Below are positions 7,333 to 15,495 of a stretch of 38,542 nt of DNA, piece by piece. How positions within the stretch are numbered: position 1 is the stretch's first letter; each line of letters begins with the position of its first letter. Origin of the DNA: Thermoproteota archaeon (GTDB lineage: Archaea; Korarchaeota; Korarchaeia; Korarchaeales; JAOZGB01); assembly GCA_027491935.1 (NCBI GenBank), contig JAOZGB010000014.1:1-38542 (forward strand). The letters are read 5' to 3'. Under the pieces are notes generated by a model. The model did not search any database, was not told where the DNA came from, and was given only the letters and a program-made list of their open reading frames with translations. Both the position numbers and the translations under genes were made by a program.

Positions 7333-9378
7333 CTATATTGAATGCTCCATAGCAAATCTTAGTATATATTTGTCTAGCTCATCCTCCCGTATTTTTTCGT
7401 TAAAGTACTCCTCTAAGTATTTTACTAGTCCTTCCTCAGGCGGTAGTCTCGTTTTAAAGTACATCTGATGGTCCTTAATCCAGCTTACAACCCTTGACCT
7501 AAGCTCATCGATGCTTTTGTCTACAGGTAGCATTAAAGGTTCCACATGTTGTGTTACGTGTTTCTGCTGCCTGAACCTTAAAAGCAGGGCTGTTAATGTT
7601 ATAGAAACTGTTAAAACTAATATTGAAGCGACTATTATTCTATATTTGTTTGGGTTTATAACTTCGATTGTAAATTGTTCTCCCGGCCTTAGGTCCCCGA
7701 TTCCCCAGCTTGCGAGTTCTCTCGTTAATAGTAGGTGTAACATTGGTTTATTAGCCTCAAGTTCTATGTAAGAAACTGTTGAAAGGTGAAGTCGTGATTC
7801 ATTGCCAATAACTATTTGAGAATCTAAGTTTGGCACTGGCACGGCTAGGTGAATTGAGGCTGTATTAGCTTTTATTACGACTTTGTACTTACGTTTGTAA
7901 CTTATGTTTTCAATGATGTAGGGCAGTTTTTCTTCGTTCTTTATCGCTAATAATGGATCACCTATTAGGATTAGTTTGGGGGCTCTCTTCCCCTGTGCTA
8001 TTTTAATATTGTTTATTATCCTAGTAACTTCGCCTAATGATAACCCTTGAATGAGGAGCATATGAACCATGTGCTCGGGGTAAGTGCTCCCATACTCTTC
8101 TGCCCCATATTCCAAACTTGTAGAGCCAATATAGGCCGCAGCACCGTTATCCATGAATCTGTAGGCTATGCTTTCATTTGGGTTACTTAGCTGTGAGAAC
8201 GCACAGGTTTCACATGAAAGTGTCAATACGATGGTTGGAAACATATATGGAATATCTGTGAAATCCAATAGCGGTTTCCCATGTTGCAACGGAGAGAACG
8301 CATAAATATTTCCGTGGAGATTTATATATGTTAGGAGCCCACCCTGGACTAACGTACCCAGAAACGTCTGATATGAGAGGTTTTTAGCGTCTTGACTATC
8401 GCTTAGATAGAAAGTCTTGAGGCCTACTCTTTTCATCTCGCGGATTATTTTCCAAGCAAGTGCGGATCCAGATTCCATGCTTACTACTAATCCCCTCTTA
8501 GTCCAGGTTCCCCGTAACTCTGGGAAAGCCAGTGATACAGCTATAAGTCTTGAGGTTGAGTAAATATTTGTAGATGTTAGCAACCCTATTTTTACGTCGA
8601 TGTATTTATCACTATCTATACTAGTAGAATAGTTATACAATTTTATTAGTTTATTATAGTTTTTACGTGTTACTGGAGGTGATACTACTGCAAGCCATTC
8701 AGGTTTAAACATGCGGATGGCTTCAGGATCATAGGAAACAAGAAATCCGCCTCGAACTCCTGCATAGTGTGCTGCAATAAGCACATAGGAAATATCATTT
8801 GTTAAAGTCATTATAAGATAATTTTTCATCCAAGCTTGCGTATACGCATAGTTTATGACGTCTCTAACCGTCTCTAACCTTAATACTGAACCAGTAGTTT
8901 CTACGCTGGCCCGACCATAGATTATTAATTTTTTTACACCTATCGACGAAAGTCGGGAAAGAACCTTATAGCTGGTGCTGGGGACCACTATGCTTCTTGT
9001 TAAAGTTGCGAGATAACAGATATATGGCATTACATCAGGCAAAAGAACGTCTTCGCCTATTATCGCTGAGTTAAAAGATATCCCGTATTCTAGGGCTATA
9101 TCGAGAAGTCTATTGACAGAAAGATTCCCGTTAAAATATTGAATCCTAAACGTAGATGAGAATGGAAGGTTACGTATCTCATCTTTACCACTAAGGACAA
9201 GTAGTCTAAGAGGGCTTGTATAAGAGGTTAGGGGAGATAATAGAAGATAATCTGTAAGGCTATTAGCAACGAAAATAACGTTAGATCTTAATTGAGCGGT
9301 TTGGGAATCTGATGTTATTGTTGTTATCGTGACCCCTACAAGTAATAAAGGAACCAGCCTTCTCAGAAATCCTATCAT
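7333..9378 (-). CDS. Membrane-anchored gingipain/caspase-like (clan CD) protein
   Basis: The 681-residue protein begins with a signal-peptide-like stretch (RRLVPLLLVGVTI). A large extracellular part follows, then one transmembrane segment (about 592-615, IIVASILVLTVSITL) and a cytoplasmic tail of about 65 residues rich in charge. The central region carries the two hallmarks of clan CD peptidases such as gingipains: a histidine motif YINLHGN (near residue 354) and a cysteine motif LTLSCETCAF (near 387), followed by FMDNGAAAYIGST. The N-terminal third contains repeated alpha/beta units of unknown fold. Peptidase activity is inferred from motifs only. It lies opposite cgi121 with a 59-bp divergent gap. 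Substrate and role are unknown. Confidence 0.72.
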   Translation of the reverse strand: MIGFLRRLVPLLLVGVTITTITSDSQTAQLRSNVIFVANSLTDYLLLSPLTSYTSPLRLLVLSGKDEIRNLPFSSTFRIQYFNGNLSVNRLLDIALEYGISFNSAIIGEDVLLPDVMPYICYLATLTRSIVVPSTSYKVLSRLSSIGVKKLIIYGRASVETTGSVLRLETVRDVINYAYTQAWMKNYLIMTLTNDISYVLIAAHYAGVRGGFLVSYDPEAIRMFKPEWLAVVSPPVTRKNYNKLIKLYNYSTSIDSDKYIDVKIGLLTSTNIYSTSRLIAVSLAFPELRGTWTKRGLVVSMESGSALAWKIIREMKRVGLKTFYLSDSQDAKNLSYQTFLGTLVQGGLLTYINLHGNIYAFSPLQHGKPLLDFTDIPYMFPTIVLTLSCETCAFSQLSNPNESIAYRFMDNGAAAYIGSTSLEYGAEEYGSTYPEHMVHMLLIQGLSLGEVTRIINNIKIAQGKRAPKLILIGDPLLAIKNEEKLPYIIENISYKRKYKVVIKANTASIHLAVPVPNLDSQIVIGNESRLHLSTVSYIELEANKPMLHLLLTRELASWGIGDLRPGEQFTIEVINPNKYRIIVASILVLTVSITLTALLLRFRQQKHVTQHVEPLMLPVDKSIDELRSRVVSWIKDHQMYFKTRLPPEEGLVKYLEEYFNEKIREDELDKYILRFAMEHSI

Positions 9379-9437
9379 ACGATAGTATTTAAGATGAAGG
9401 CTAACTATAAATTATACGAGCTTAGTATGAGGGGTTT

Positions 9438-9983
9438 ATGTTGATTTACAGGTCAAAAGCCTTAAGCAAGTACACAAAGTACAAATTCATCTTTATTAAT
9501 GGAATACACACCGAAAAACATCAATCTAGGCAAAGATTGATTGAGCTGACACGTGTAGTTGACGGAAAGCATGGTGTTTGCAGTTTACTTGTAGACGGCA
9601 AAATGGTTTTTTCTCCGTTACATGTGGTATCGGCTATCGAACATGCAGCTCGGGCATCGGTGGAAAGTAAGAGAGATTTAAAGGTTGAAATTAGCCTTTA
9701 TCTTCTTGCAACAACGCAAATATCCGAAGCTCTAGAAAAAGTCCTTCCTAAAGGTTCCCATGATTTTTGCGTATTAATTCTTGCTGAAGATGAGGATTCG
9801 GCTCATGCAGCATTTAGGGAGATTACTGAAATTTTGCAGGGGGCGGTAAATCCAGATCTTTTAGAAACACACACGAGAGATAAGTTAAGATGCCAAGAGG
9901 AAGCATTCGGCATAAGATTAGATGGGAAACGTAATGAGGTAGAAAAGATCTTACTTGAAATGATAGCTATTTCAAGGCTGTAG
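9438..9983 (+). CDS. cgi121: KEOPS complex subunit Cgi121
   Basis: The 181-residue protein matches the Cgi121 family: the core SAIEHAARASVES and ISLYLLATTQISEAL followed by a glycine-containing turn and a conserved strand. Cgi121 binds the Bud32 kinase and delivers tRNA to the KEOPS complex, which makes threonylcarbamoyl-adenosine at position 37 of ANN-decoding tRNAs. The partner kinase gene bud32 is at 22695-23345 in this window. ATG start with GAGGGG close upstream. The stop lies 6 bp before the 3' end of tRNA-Arg(CCT) on the other strand. Confidence 0.88.
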   Translation: MLIYRSKALSKYTKYKFIFINGIHTEKHQSRQRLIELTRVVDGKHGVCSLLVDGKMVFSPLHVVSAIEHAARASVESKRDLKVEISLYLLATTQISEALEKVLPKGSHDFCVLILAEDEDSAHAAFREITEILQGAVNPDLLETHTRDKLRCQEEAFGIRLDGKRNEVEKILLEMIAISRL

Positions 9984-9989
9984 TGGGAG

Positions 9990-10065
9990 CGGGCCCGGCG
10001 GGACTCGAACCCGCGACAACTGGCTTAGGAGGCCAGCGCTCTAATCCTAGCTGAGCTACGGGCCC
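9990..10065 (-). tRNA. tRNA-Arg(CCT)
   Basis: Acceptor GGGCCCG/CGGGCCC, discriminator G. The anticodon stem CTGGC/GCCAG holds the loop CTCCTAA, anticodon CCT. No intron. Its first 10 bases are also the last codons of rps27ae on the same strand. Confidence 0.95.
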
Positions 10066-10217
10066 TCCTCCTTCTTGAATATTGTAAAGCCGCAATATCC
10101 GCATGTCCATCTGTTACTGTGTTCGGCCATGAATCTTCCGCATCTAGGACATTGTCTTTTTAGTCTTATTAGTTTTTCGTTTTCGATCTTGTAGTATTTA
10201 GCGATGGTATTGCTCAT
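10056..10217 (-). CDS. rps27ae: Small ribosomal subunit protein S27ae (eS31)
   Basis: This 53-residue zinc-ribbon protein starts MSNTIAKYYKIE and has the four zinc cysteines in CPRCG and CGYCG, with FMAEHSNRWTCG between them, as in archaeal S27ae. ATG is preceded by GAGGTGA, which lies in the last codons of rps24e. The stop codon TAG lies inside the downstream tRNA-Arg(CCT) gene, so the end of the protein and the tRNA acceptor share 10 bases on the same strand. Confidence 0.93.
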   Translation of the reverse strand: MSNTIAKYYKIENEKLIRLKRQCPRCGRFMAEHSNRWTCGYCGFTIFKKEEGP

Positions 10218-10218
10218 A

Positions 10219-10512
10219 TTATTCACCTCTCTGTTCAGATGGGGTATTTCTTTTAATTATATGTTTCGGCTCTATTCTCTTAGCGTACTCCATAGTATCG
10301 TATACCCTTGCTTTTACCTCGATGCCGCGTGTACCAGGTATGTATCTCATCTTTACAATCAATGTTTTGGACGGGTCTGTTTTTAGATGCTCTACGACTA
10401 TCCTTTTTGCATCAATCCTCTTTAATGGTGATTCGACGTTTTTTAAGAGTAATATGTATTGCGTCCTATGTAGTAGATCTTGTCTCTCACTCTTGACTAT
10501 TTCCAGATCCAT
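10219..10512 (-). CDS. rps24e: Small ribosomal subunit protein S24e
   Basis: The 97-residue protein matches archaeal S24e. MDLEIVKSERQDLL opens the first strand, and the VYDTMEYAKRIEPKHIIKRN tail is characteristic. The start is either ATG 10512 or the TTG just before it; GGAGG lies upstream. It belongs to the conserved archaeal order PIN, rpo7, spt4, rps24e, rps27ae. Confidence 0.93.
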   Translation of the reverse strand: MDLEIVKSERQDLLHRTQYILLLKNVESPLKRIDAKRIVVEHLKTDPSKTLIVKMRYIPGTRGIEVKARVYDTMEYAKRIEPKHIIKRNTPSEQRGE

Positions 10513-10544
10513 CAACCTTTATTCGCCTCCATTAGACTTAAATT

Positions 10545-10730
10545 TTATCTGACTTGGAGTGCGTAGACTCCTTCATCGTCAATATTGAGCAACTTCGCGG
10601 CTTTCGATTCTTTAGGATTAAGAATTATTATTATCCCCTTCCAGTTGGAGGTTAACTCCTTAGATCCGCATTTAGGGCATGTATCGTCAAAAGTCAAAGT
10701 TTTACATTTTCTACACGCTTTCAGCTTCAC
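10545..10730 (-). CDS. spt4: Transcription elongation factor Spt4 (RpoE2)
   Basis: Spt4 is a small zinc-ribbon partner of Spt5 in the archaeal elongation complex. Residues ACRKCKTL and CPKCGSKE supply the zinc cysteines, followed by WKGIIIILNPKESKAAKLL, typical of the family. GTG 10730 gives the usual 61 residues (MKLKACRKC) and has GGAGGAGA 6 nt upstream. The open frame runs 9 codons further, to a TTG, but those codons overlap the binding site and rpo7. The gene overlaps the end of rpo7 by 20 nt. Confidence 0.93.
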   Translation of the reverse strand: MKLKACRKCKTLTFDDTCPKCGSKELTSNWKGIIIILNPKESKAAKLLNIDDEGVYALQVR

Positions 10731-11298
10731 CTTCGGTCTCCTCCTTAATCCTTCCAAGCCCTGGCTGTCTGCACGTCAGTATAATTTTCATAAATGCTCT
10801 TTCCTCCTCCTCGGTTATCTCACCGACCTTCTCAGGAAAAATCTTCTGAGGTTTACTTACTGATATAACTCTAGCCCTTATCAGGTCATTTCTACGGAAG
10901 GTTATACCTGTCTTTCTGCCGGTAAGCATGCCATCACTATATGAAAAATAATCGTCCGCTAGTTGAGAGATATGAATCATTCCATCAAAGGGACCAACCC
11001 TTACAAAGACCCCATAGCTTTCAACATGAGTAATCGGGCCTTCCACTATCTCCTGTACCCTAGGGAGATATGCTAAAACATCAAACTCTACTTCTATGTG
11101 TAGACTCGAGGAGGTGGGGGGAATCCTAGCTATCCCCTGGCTTTTTACATTCAATATTTCCAGTACTAATCCCACATCAGGTATGTAAGTATCTATAAAT
11201 CTTGACCTAAGGTCTTCAAGAATTACTTCAGCTAGGTTATCTGAAATTTTGTAGGGAAGCACAACGGATACGTCTCTCAACCTCACCTTGTGAAACAT
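10711..11298 (-). CDS. rpo7: RNA polymerase subunit Rpo7 (RpoE1)
   Basis: The 195-residue subunit forms the Rpo4/7 stalk of archaeal RNA polymerase. It has an N-terminal RNP-like domain (FHKVRLRDVSVVLPY) and a C-terminal S1 RNA-binding domain (GPITHVESYGVFVRVGPFDG, then MIHISQL). Start ATG 11298 has AGGTG 6 nt upstream. The basic-acidic C-terminal tail (KEETEGEAES) overlaps spt4. Confidence 0.95.
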   Translation of the reverse strand: MFHKVRLRDVSVVLPYKISDNLAEVILEDLRSRFIDTYIPDVGLVLEILNVKSQGIARIPPTSSSLHIEVEFDVLAYLPRVQEIVEGPITHVESYGVFVRVGPFDGMIHISQLADDYFSYSDGMLTGRKTGITFRRNDLIRARVISVSKPQKIFPEKVGEITEEEERAFMKIILTCRQPGLGRIKEETEGEAESV

Positions 11299-11307
11299 TA
11301 ATAACAC

Positions 11308-11703
11308 CTACCTCATACCTTCAACGATAAGCCGACCATTAGACCCCATGTAGACAACCGGAATGGATGCTTCTCTTAGTTTAACTACTAATTCATGGTC
11401 ACAGGTTCCTACAATAATATTTCTATTTTCTCTCGCAAAATCTATTATCGCCATGTCAGCTTTGCTCTCTACCCCACAGTATCTTAAAACTTTAATGCCC
11501 AACTTATCTAGAGATTCCAACGCCTTTTCAGCTAATTTGGATTTAAACCCCTTCCTACTATGCGCAATCGATTTAAGCTCATTTACACAAATGCTGAGTG
11601 TTACTATCTCAGATGCTTGAGCCACCTCCATGATCTTATCTATCGAGAATCCGGTTCTTTGAAATATCATGATCATGAAACTACTGTCAATAAGCAGCTT
11701 CAT
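11308..11703 (-). CDS. PIN-domain nuclease, Fcf1/VapC9-like
   Basis: This 131-residue PIN-fold protein is predicted to be a metal-dependent ribonuclease. The first acidic residue is in LLIDSSF (residue 5), a glutamate in CVNEL, and aspartates in KADMAIIDFA and GTCDHEL. A PIN gene at the head of the rpo7-spt4 operon is common in archaea and is usually related to the rRNA-processing Fcf1/Utp24 group. GGTGA lies 8 nt before ATG 11703. The upstream in-frame extension is reverse translation of the tRNA-Ile gene and was dropped. Confidence 0.82.
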   Translation of the reverse strand: MKLLIDSSFMIMIFQRTGFSIDKIMEVAQASEIVTLSICVNELKSIAHSRKGFKSKLAEKALESLDKLGIKVLRYCGVESKADMAIIDFARENRNIIVGTCDHELVVKLREASIPVVYMGSNGRLIVEGMR

Positions 11704-11745
11704 TGTAGCTTTCACCATTTGAAATAGGGAAGTGCTGATGATAAA

Positions 11746-11832
11746 TGGGCCCGGTGGGATTCGAACCCACGACCTCTCGGTTATCAGCTTCACCCAAGGT
11801 CGAGCGCTCCAACCAGGCTAAGCTACGGGCCC
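11746..11832 (-). tRNA. tRNA-Ile(GAT) with 12-nt intron at position 30/31
   Basis: Acceptor GGGCCCG/CGGGCCC, discriminator A. The anticodon stem CTCGG/CCGAG with loop CTGATAA (anticodon GAT) only forms after removing 11789-11800. The BHB is supported by helix CGCT/GGTG (two G-T wobbles), bulges CG|A and AA|G, and the outer pairs GA/CT. This is the same non-canonical site as in tRNA-Thr(TGT). Confidence 0.9.
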
Positions 11833-11835
11833 ATG

Positions 11836-11909
11836 TGGACCGAGAGGGATTCGAACCCTCGACCTCCGCCTTGCGAAGGCGGCGCGCTCCCAGGCTGCGC
11901 TATCGGCCC
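11836..11909 (-). tRNA. tRNA-Ala(CGC)
   Basis: Acceptor GGGCCGA pairs with TCGGTCC, with the G3-U70 wobble that defines alanine tRNAs; discriminator A. The anticodon stem CCGCC/GGCGG holds the loop TTCGCAA, anticodon CGC. No intron. Confidence 0.95.
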
Positions 11910-11953
11910 ACTAATATGTAGGGTAGATAGTGCTAATTAAAATTTTGGCATAG

Positions 11954-13222
11954 TTATTGTTCTTCAATTTTATACCTTAGTAATCCAACGATACCGCCAA
12001 AGGCTTCAACCTGTTTCCCCCACTCAGTCTCCGACGTTATTACTTCGATTTTCGTACCGTAATTTTCAGCTAACTCGCCCATGTACTCTACTATGTCCTT
12101 AGGGTCGCTTATCTCAAAAGTTGTACTACCACATTTGGGACACGGCTCTGACGATAGTTTTTCGACAAGTAGTTCTATGTCTACTGCTTTTACCCATTCG
12201 GTCTCGCTATACCCGCAGTTTAAACATTTTCTACCAACAAGGTAAAGGTTAAGATTGTCAAGTATTAGGATTTTTTCGACAGCACCCATCTTTAAGGCGT
12301 TTTCCACATTTTCTCTACCGTAAACAACAGCGTCAGGGTCATTAATTATAGCTCTCAAGAAATCCTCGACGATTTGCTTTTCTCTCGCAAGAATCGTATC
12401 GGATATTATGCTCGATGCTTTCCAGACAAGTTCCCTTACACCTGATTCACCAGTATATGACAGATTAACTAATGCCATTACTTTCTTCTTCAAGCTATAA
12501 TGAACATAATCCCCTTCTATAAATTCCCTTTTGGCATCTCCAGGTCCACCAACTATTATTCCTTTTAGGTCATGCAAGGGTAGGAATGCCTTATTCACAT
12601 GTTCCCCAAGTTTTTTGTAGAATTCCATCACTGATATTTCTCGTAACCTTTCAAACCTCCTCTGAGATTGCCCTCCAGCACTATGTTTAGGAGGAACTAG
12701 CGAAGCTACCTTATCTAGTATCCTATAGTTGGATCCCCTGATCAAAGCTATGTGCCCACCACCTCTATCCATAACTATTAGCCCGTATGACTCCTTTTCC
12801 TTAGTCATCTCCATAAGAGGTTCAAGGAAAAACTTTTGATCGCACCGGTAAATGAAAGACCTTATAGGCTCTGGAGGGATTACCTCGTATAGTTCTATTT
12901 TTTCAGTGCCACGAATCTTATTTCTAGGGATTGCACCACAAAATAGTGCTATTCCATTTTCAGGGGGAACTCTATATAATTTTAGGCGTTGAAGGAGCGA
13001 CTCTAGAGCAGCCTGAACGTTCTTCCTAGTAGACTTATCCTTTATGTTCCCTGCCTGATCGTACTCCTTCCTAAGATATCGCGTAACTTCGAAAATGTTT
13101 CTGTTTGGAGGGATATATAGGCTTATGAGTTCTGTCCCCCTTCCTTCTTTGCTCCTGAGAATTGATAGTTTCTTTTTGAATATGTAACGACTATATGAAT
13201 CTTCCTGCAAGTTTGACACCAC
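11954..13222 (-). CDS. prf1: Peptide chain release factor aRF1
   Basis: The 422-residue release factor recognises all three stop codons and triggers peptide release. Domain 1 carries GNIKDKSTRKN (the NIKS site, here NIKD) near residue 58. Domain 2 carries the catalytic SAGGQSQRRFERLRE near 182. Domain 3 has a zinc-ribbon-like pair, CLNCGYSETEW and CPKCGST, near 335-365. The start is one of two consecutive GTG codons; there is no clear ribosome binding site, which fits a leaderless mRNA. It is divergent from the GlmU-like gene across 45 bp. Confidence 0.96.
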   Translation of the reverse strand: MVSNLQEDSYSRYIFKKKLSILRSKEGRGTELISLYIPPNRNIFEVTRYLRKEYDQAGNIKDKSTRKNVQAALESLLQRLKLYRVPPENGIALFCGAIPRNKIRGTEKIELYEVIPPEPIRSFIYRCDQKFFLEPLMEMTKEKESYGLIVMDRGGGHIALIRGSNYRILDKVASLVPPKHSAGGQSQRRFERLREISVMEFYKKLGEHVNKAFLPLHDLKGIIVGGPGDAKREFIEGDYVHYSLKKKVMALVNLSYTGESGVRELVWKASSIISDTILAREKQIVEDFLRAIINDPDAVVYGRENVENALKMGAVEKILILDNLNLYLVGRKCLNCGYSETEWVKAVDIELLVEKLSSEPCPKCGSTTFEISDPKDIVEYMGELAENYGTKIEVITSETEWGKQVEAFGGIVGLLRYKIEEQ

Positions 13223-13267
13223 AATGTTGCGATATATTTATAGTGTGAGCTAATATTTGAGTTTGCT
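13223..13267. promoter_or_regulatory. Compact divergent promoter, prf1 and glmU-like gene
   Basis: Only 45 bp separate two divergent, probably leaderless genes. GATATATTTATA (13231-13242) is well placed as the TATA box of the rightward gene (start 13268). AAATATTA read leftward (13251-13258) is well placed for prf1 (start 13222). Each TATA thus sits on the far side, and the two pre-initiation complexes would overlap and compete. Confidence 0.45.
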
Positions 13268-14512
13268 GTGAAGCTCTGTATTTTCGAAGATTATAGATAT
13301 AGGTATTTTATACCGTTAACGTATACAAGACCGGTCTTTCAGCTTAGATACGGCTCGGTGACGATGCTCCAATACATCGCAAAGGCTTTAGAAATGAAGC
13401 CGGAAGTGGTTATTTGCAGAGAATTGGTTGCTAAGAAGGCGAGCTGGCTATATCCCGAGGTACAAGTTAACAGAGTAAACCTAAATGACGTAAGAGAATT
13501 CCTATTTGTAAATTGTAGGGTAATCCCCTCTAAGAGGGATCTGGACCAGATTTTAGACTTGAAACCAGGGGAGTTTCTCCAAGCAGAGGATACTATTTAT
13601 GCCTTCAGACCCAAAGATAAGGAAGAACTAGATAGAGTAAGGAAAAGCCTGTTTAAACCTTTAGAATGCGAACCTAACACAAATATGAGAGAGATCAAGT
13701 ACTACTGGGATTTAATCGCGGTTTTTGAATCCGCATTGAAGGAAACAGTTGAATGCAAGAAGTTAAATTTTAAGGAGGTAGGTGTTACCGTGGAAGGAAA
13801 TAGCGGCTTACATGTCGGTAAAGATGCAAAATTTTATGGTCGCATATTTATCGACTGCACAAAGGGGCCGGTTTTTATTGGACGCAATGTAAAACTGGGG
13901 CATGGCACAACAATTGAGGGTCCTGCATATATCGGAAATGATACATACGTTATGCCATCAAGCCGGTTGTCCACGTGTTACATAGGTAACGTATGTAGAG
14001 TTGGAGGAGAAGTTGAATGCTCAATCATAGAGGCTTATACTAACAAATATCATTATGGATTTTTAGGCCATAGCTATGTTGGTTCATGGGTTAACATAGG
14101 CGCCGGGACGACAACTTCAGATTTAAAGAACACTTATGGCACTATTAGAGTTTATTTAGACTCCAAAAGAGTAGAAACCGGCCTGATAAAGCTTGGAGCA
14201 TATATCGGAGATCATTGCAAAACGTCAATCGGGTGTTTAATATATTCAGGAGTATCTATAGGCACAGCATCACACGTTCATGGAATCGTTACGAGAAACG
14301 TACCGCCATTCACCATCTTTCTAGAAGGCATAGGAGCTAAGAATATCGAACTTAACCTTGAAAGCGCTGTACTAACCTACAGAAGAATGTGTAAGAGAAG
14401 AGATGTTGAACCGTCAACTATAGAAGAGGAGATCTTACGGAATATTTTTGAGGTAACCAGCACTGAAAGGAGAAAAATGGGCGTCATGGAGGGAAAGATA
14501 ACTTTGCCATAG
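13268..14512 (+). CDS. GlmU-like sugar nucleotidyltransferase with left-handed beta-helix
   Basis: The 414 residues start like the alternative GlmU family (NTP_transf_4): CIFEDYRYRYFIPLTYTRPVFQLRYG. This is a nucleotidyltransferase-like N-terminal domain without the usual GXGTR signature loop. Residues 170-370 are hexapeptide repeats of a left-handed beta helix (VFIGRNVKLGHGTTI, then AYIGNDTYVM, IGAGTTTSDLKNTYG and IYSGVSIGTASHV). The family is predicted to act on sugar 1-phosphates, possibly acetylating and uridylating, for cell-surface glycans. The substrate cannot be read from the sequence. GTG start; a second, conventional nucleotidyltransferase lies at 36767. Confidence 0.8.
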   Translation: MKLCIFEDYRYRYFIPLTYTRPVFQLRYGSVTMLQYIAKALEMKPEVVICRELVAKKASWLYPEVQVNRVNLNDVREFLFVNCRVIPSKRDLDQILDLKPGEFLQAEDTIYAFRPKDKEELDRVRKSLFKPLECEPNTNMREIKYYWDLIAVFESALKETVECKKLNFKEVGVTVEGNSGLHVGKDAKFYGRIFIDCTKGPVFIGRNVKLGHGTTIEGPAYIGNDTYVMPSSRLSTCYIGNVCRVGGEVECSIIEAYTNKYHYGFLGHSYVGSWVNIGAGTTTSDLKNTYGTIRVYLDSKRVETGLIKLGAYIGDHCKTSIGCLIYSGVSIGTASHVHGIVTRNVPPFTIFLEGIGAKNIELNLESAVLTYRRMCKRRDVEPSTIEEEILRNIFEVTSTERRKMGVMEGKITLP

Positions 14513-14570
14513 ATAGAGGCAAGAGCAACATTAATAAATAACTCATTAAGATGGTATATGTGGAGTGAAT

Positions 14571-14741
14571 ATGGATATCGTTTCAGTATCCGGATGGGTT
14601 TTAGCGGGTGTCCTTGCTACCGATAGGATCAGGCTAACTCTTAAACATAAACCGAGGTTAAACCAGAAAGACCTTGAATTAATGATCAATAATCTCCAAT
14701 CTGTGAAAATGGAGCTGAGAAGGCAGCTCGAGGAGATCTGA
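14571..14741 (+). CDS. 56-residue protein in front of the MinD-like ATPase
   Basis: This small gene (MDIVSVSGWVLAGVLATDRI, ending RRQLEEI) starts with ATG behind GGAGTG. Its TGA overlaps the ATG of the next gene, so the two are translationally coupled. It has a short hydrophobic N-terminal stretch (residues 4-16) and a charged, probably helical C-terminal half (residues 28-56) that could form a coiled coil. No family is recognised. Position suggests a partner or regulator of the ATPase, perhaps its membrane adaptor. Confidence 0.72.
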   Translation: MDIVSVSGWVLAGVLATDRIRLTLKHKPRLNQKDLELMINNLQSVKMELRRQLEEI

Positions 14742-15490
14742 TGAAAGCAATAAGCTGGGTCTCAGGTAAGGGTGGAACCGGTAAAACAACAATAGTGGGA
14801 AACATAGGTTATATACTTTCAAAAAGCGGCTTTAAGACTATTTTAGTGGATGCCGACCACGGGCTTTCCTGCCTCACAAGACTATTCAAAATAAACGCTA
14901 GAGTCGACTTAATAGACCTGCTTAAGTCCAACTATGTCGACTTAAAGGACATAGTATACCCAACAGGCATAGAAAACTTATTTATCATACCGAGTAAGGA
15001 TAGGATAAAGGTATCTGAAGTAAGGGGGGTTAGCAGACTAAAAGGCATGTTTAACTCACTGGATAGCTTCGATTACATTCTCATAGACGCACCTGCCGGC
15101 CTCGGCGAAACAATTGTTAACTTAATGGCTGTTACAGGATACTATGTAATCGTAGCACAACCTACACCATGGAGTATCGATGCCGCACTTAAGCTCAAAC
15201 TGATAGGAGATAAAATAGGAGCAAAACCTGAAGGTTTTATATTAAATGATATAGAGGGCAAGATAAGCATGTTTAAGGAAGCAGTTCCTAAATTCGAGAG
15301 GTTGCTAGGCGTCAGGTGCATAGGACTAATTCCACACGACAAAAAGGTTAAGCTAAGCTCGATAAAGCTTGAAATAATAGCCGGGAACTCGACGAATAGG
15401 GCTGTTAGAGAGTTCTACAAGATTGCATCTGCCATAGCAGGATTGAAGTTCGAACCTCCTAAGAGAGGGCTATTACCATTTTTCGGGTAA
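14741..15490 (+). CDS. MinD/ParA-type ATPase
   Basis: The 249-residue P-loop ATPase of the SIMIBI class has the deviant Walker A KGGTGKTT with the signature lysine (SGKGGTGK, residues 9-16), the switch I region LVDADHG and Walker B YILIDAPAG. Such proteins dimerise with ATP and position or recruit partners on membranes or DNA. The C terminus PPKRGLLPFFG could be a short amphipathic membrane anchor as in MinD. It is the middle gene of a three-gene operon with the 56-residue protein and the DUF4388-like protein. Confidence 0.88.
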   Translation: MKAISWVSGKGGTGKTTIVGNIGYILSKSGFKTILVDADHGLSCLTRLFKINARVDLIDLLKSNYVDLKDIVYPTGIENLFIIPSKDRIKVSEVRGVSRLKGMFNSLDSFDYILIDAPAGLGETIVNLMAVTGYYVIVAQPTPWSIDAALKLKLIGDKIGAKPEGFILNDIEGKISMFKEAVPKFERLLGVRCIGLIPHDKKVKLSSIKLEIIAGNSTNRAVREFYKIASAIAGLKFEPPKRGLLPFFG

Positions 15491-15495
15491 AGGAT

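Noticed and set aside
10204-10552. Rightward open frames over rps24e
   Set aside because: They lie in antisense of an unambiguous ribosomal protein gene and have no homologous features.
11734-11746. C/D box guide RNA start near CTGATGA
   Set aside because: No matching D box and no C'/D' pair at the proper distance.
11704-11793. N-terminal extension of the PIN protein
   Set aside because: The residues (ERSWVRIPPGP) are reverse translation of tRNA-Ile, and the ribosome binding site points to 11703.
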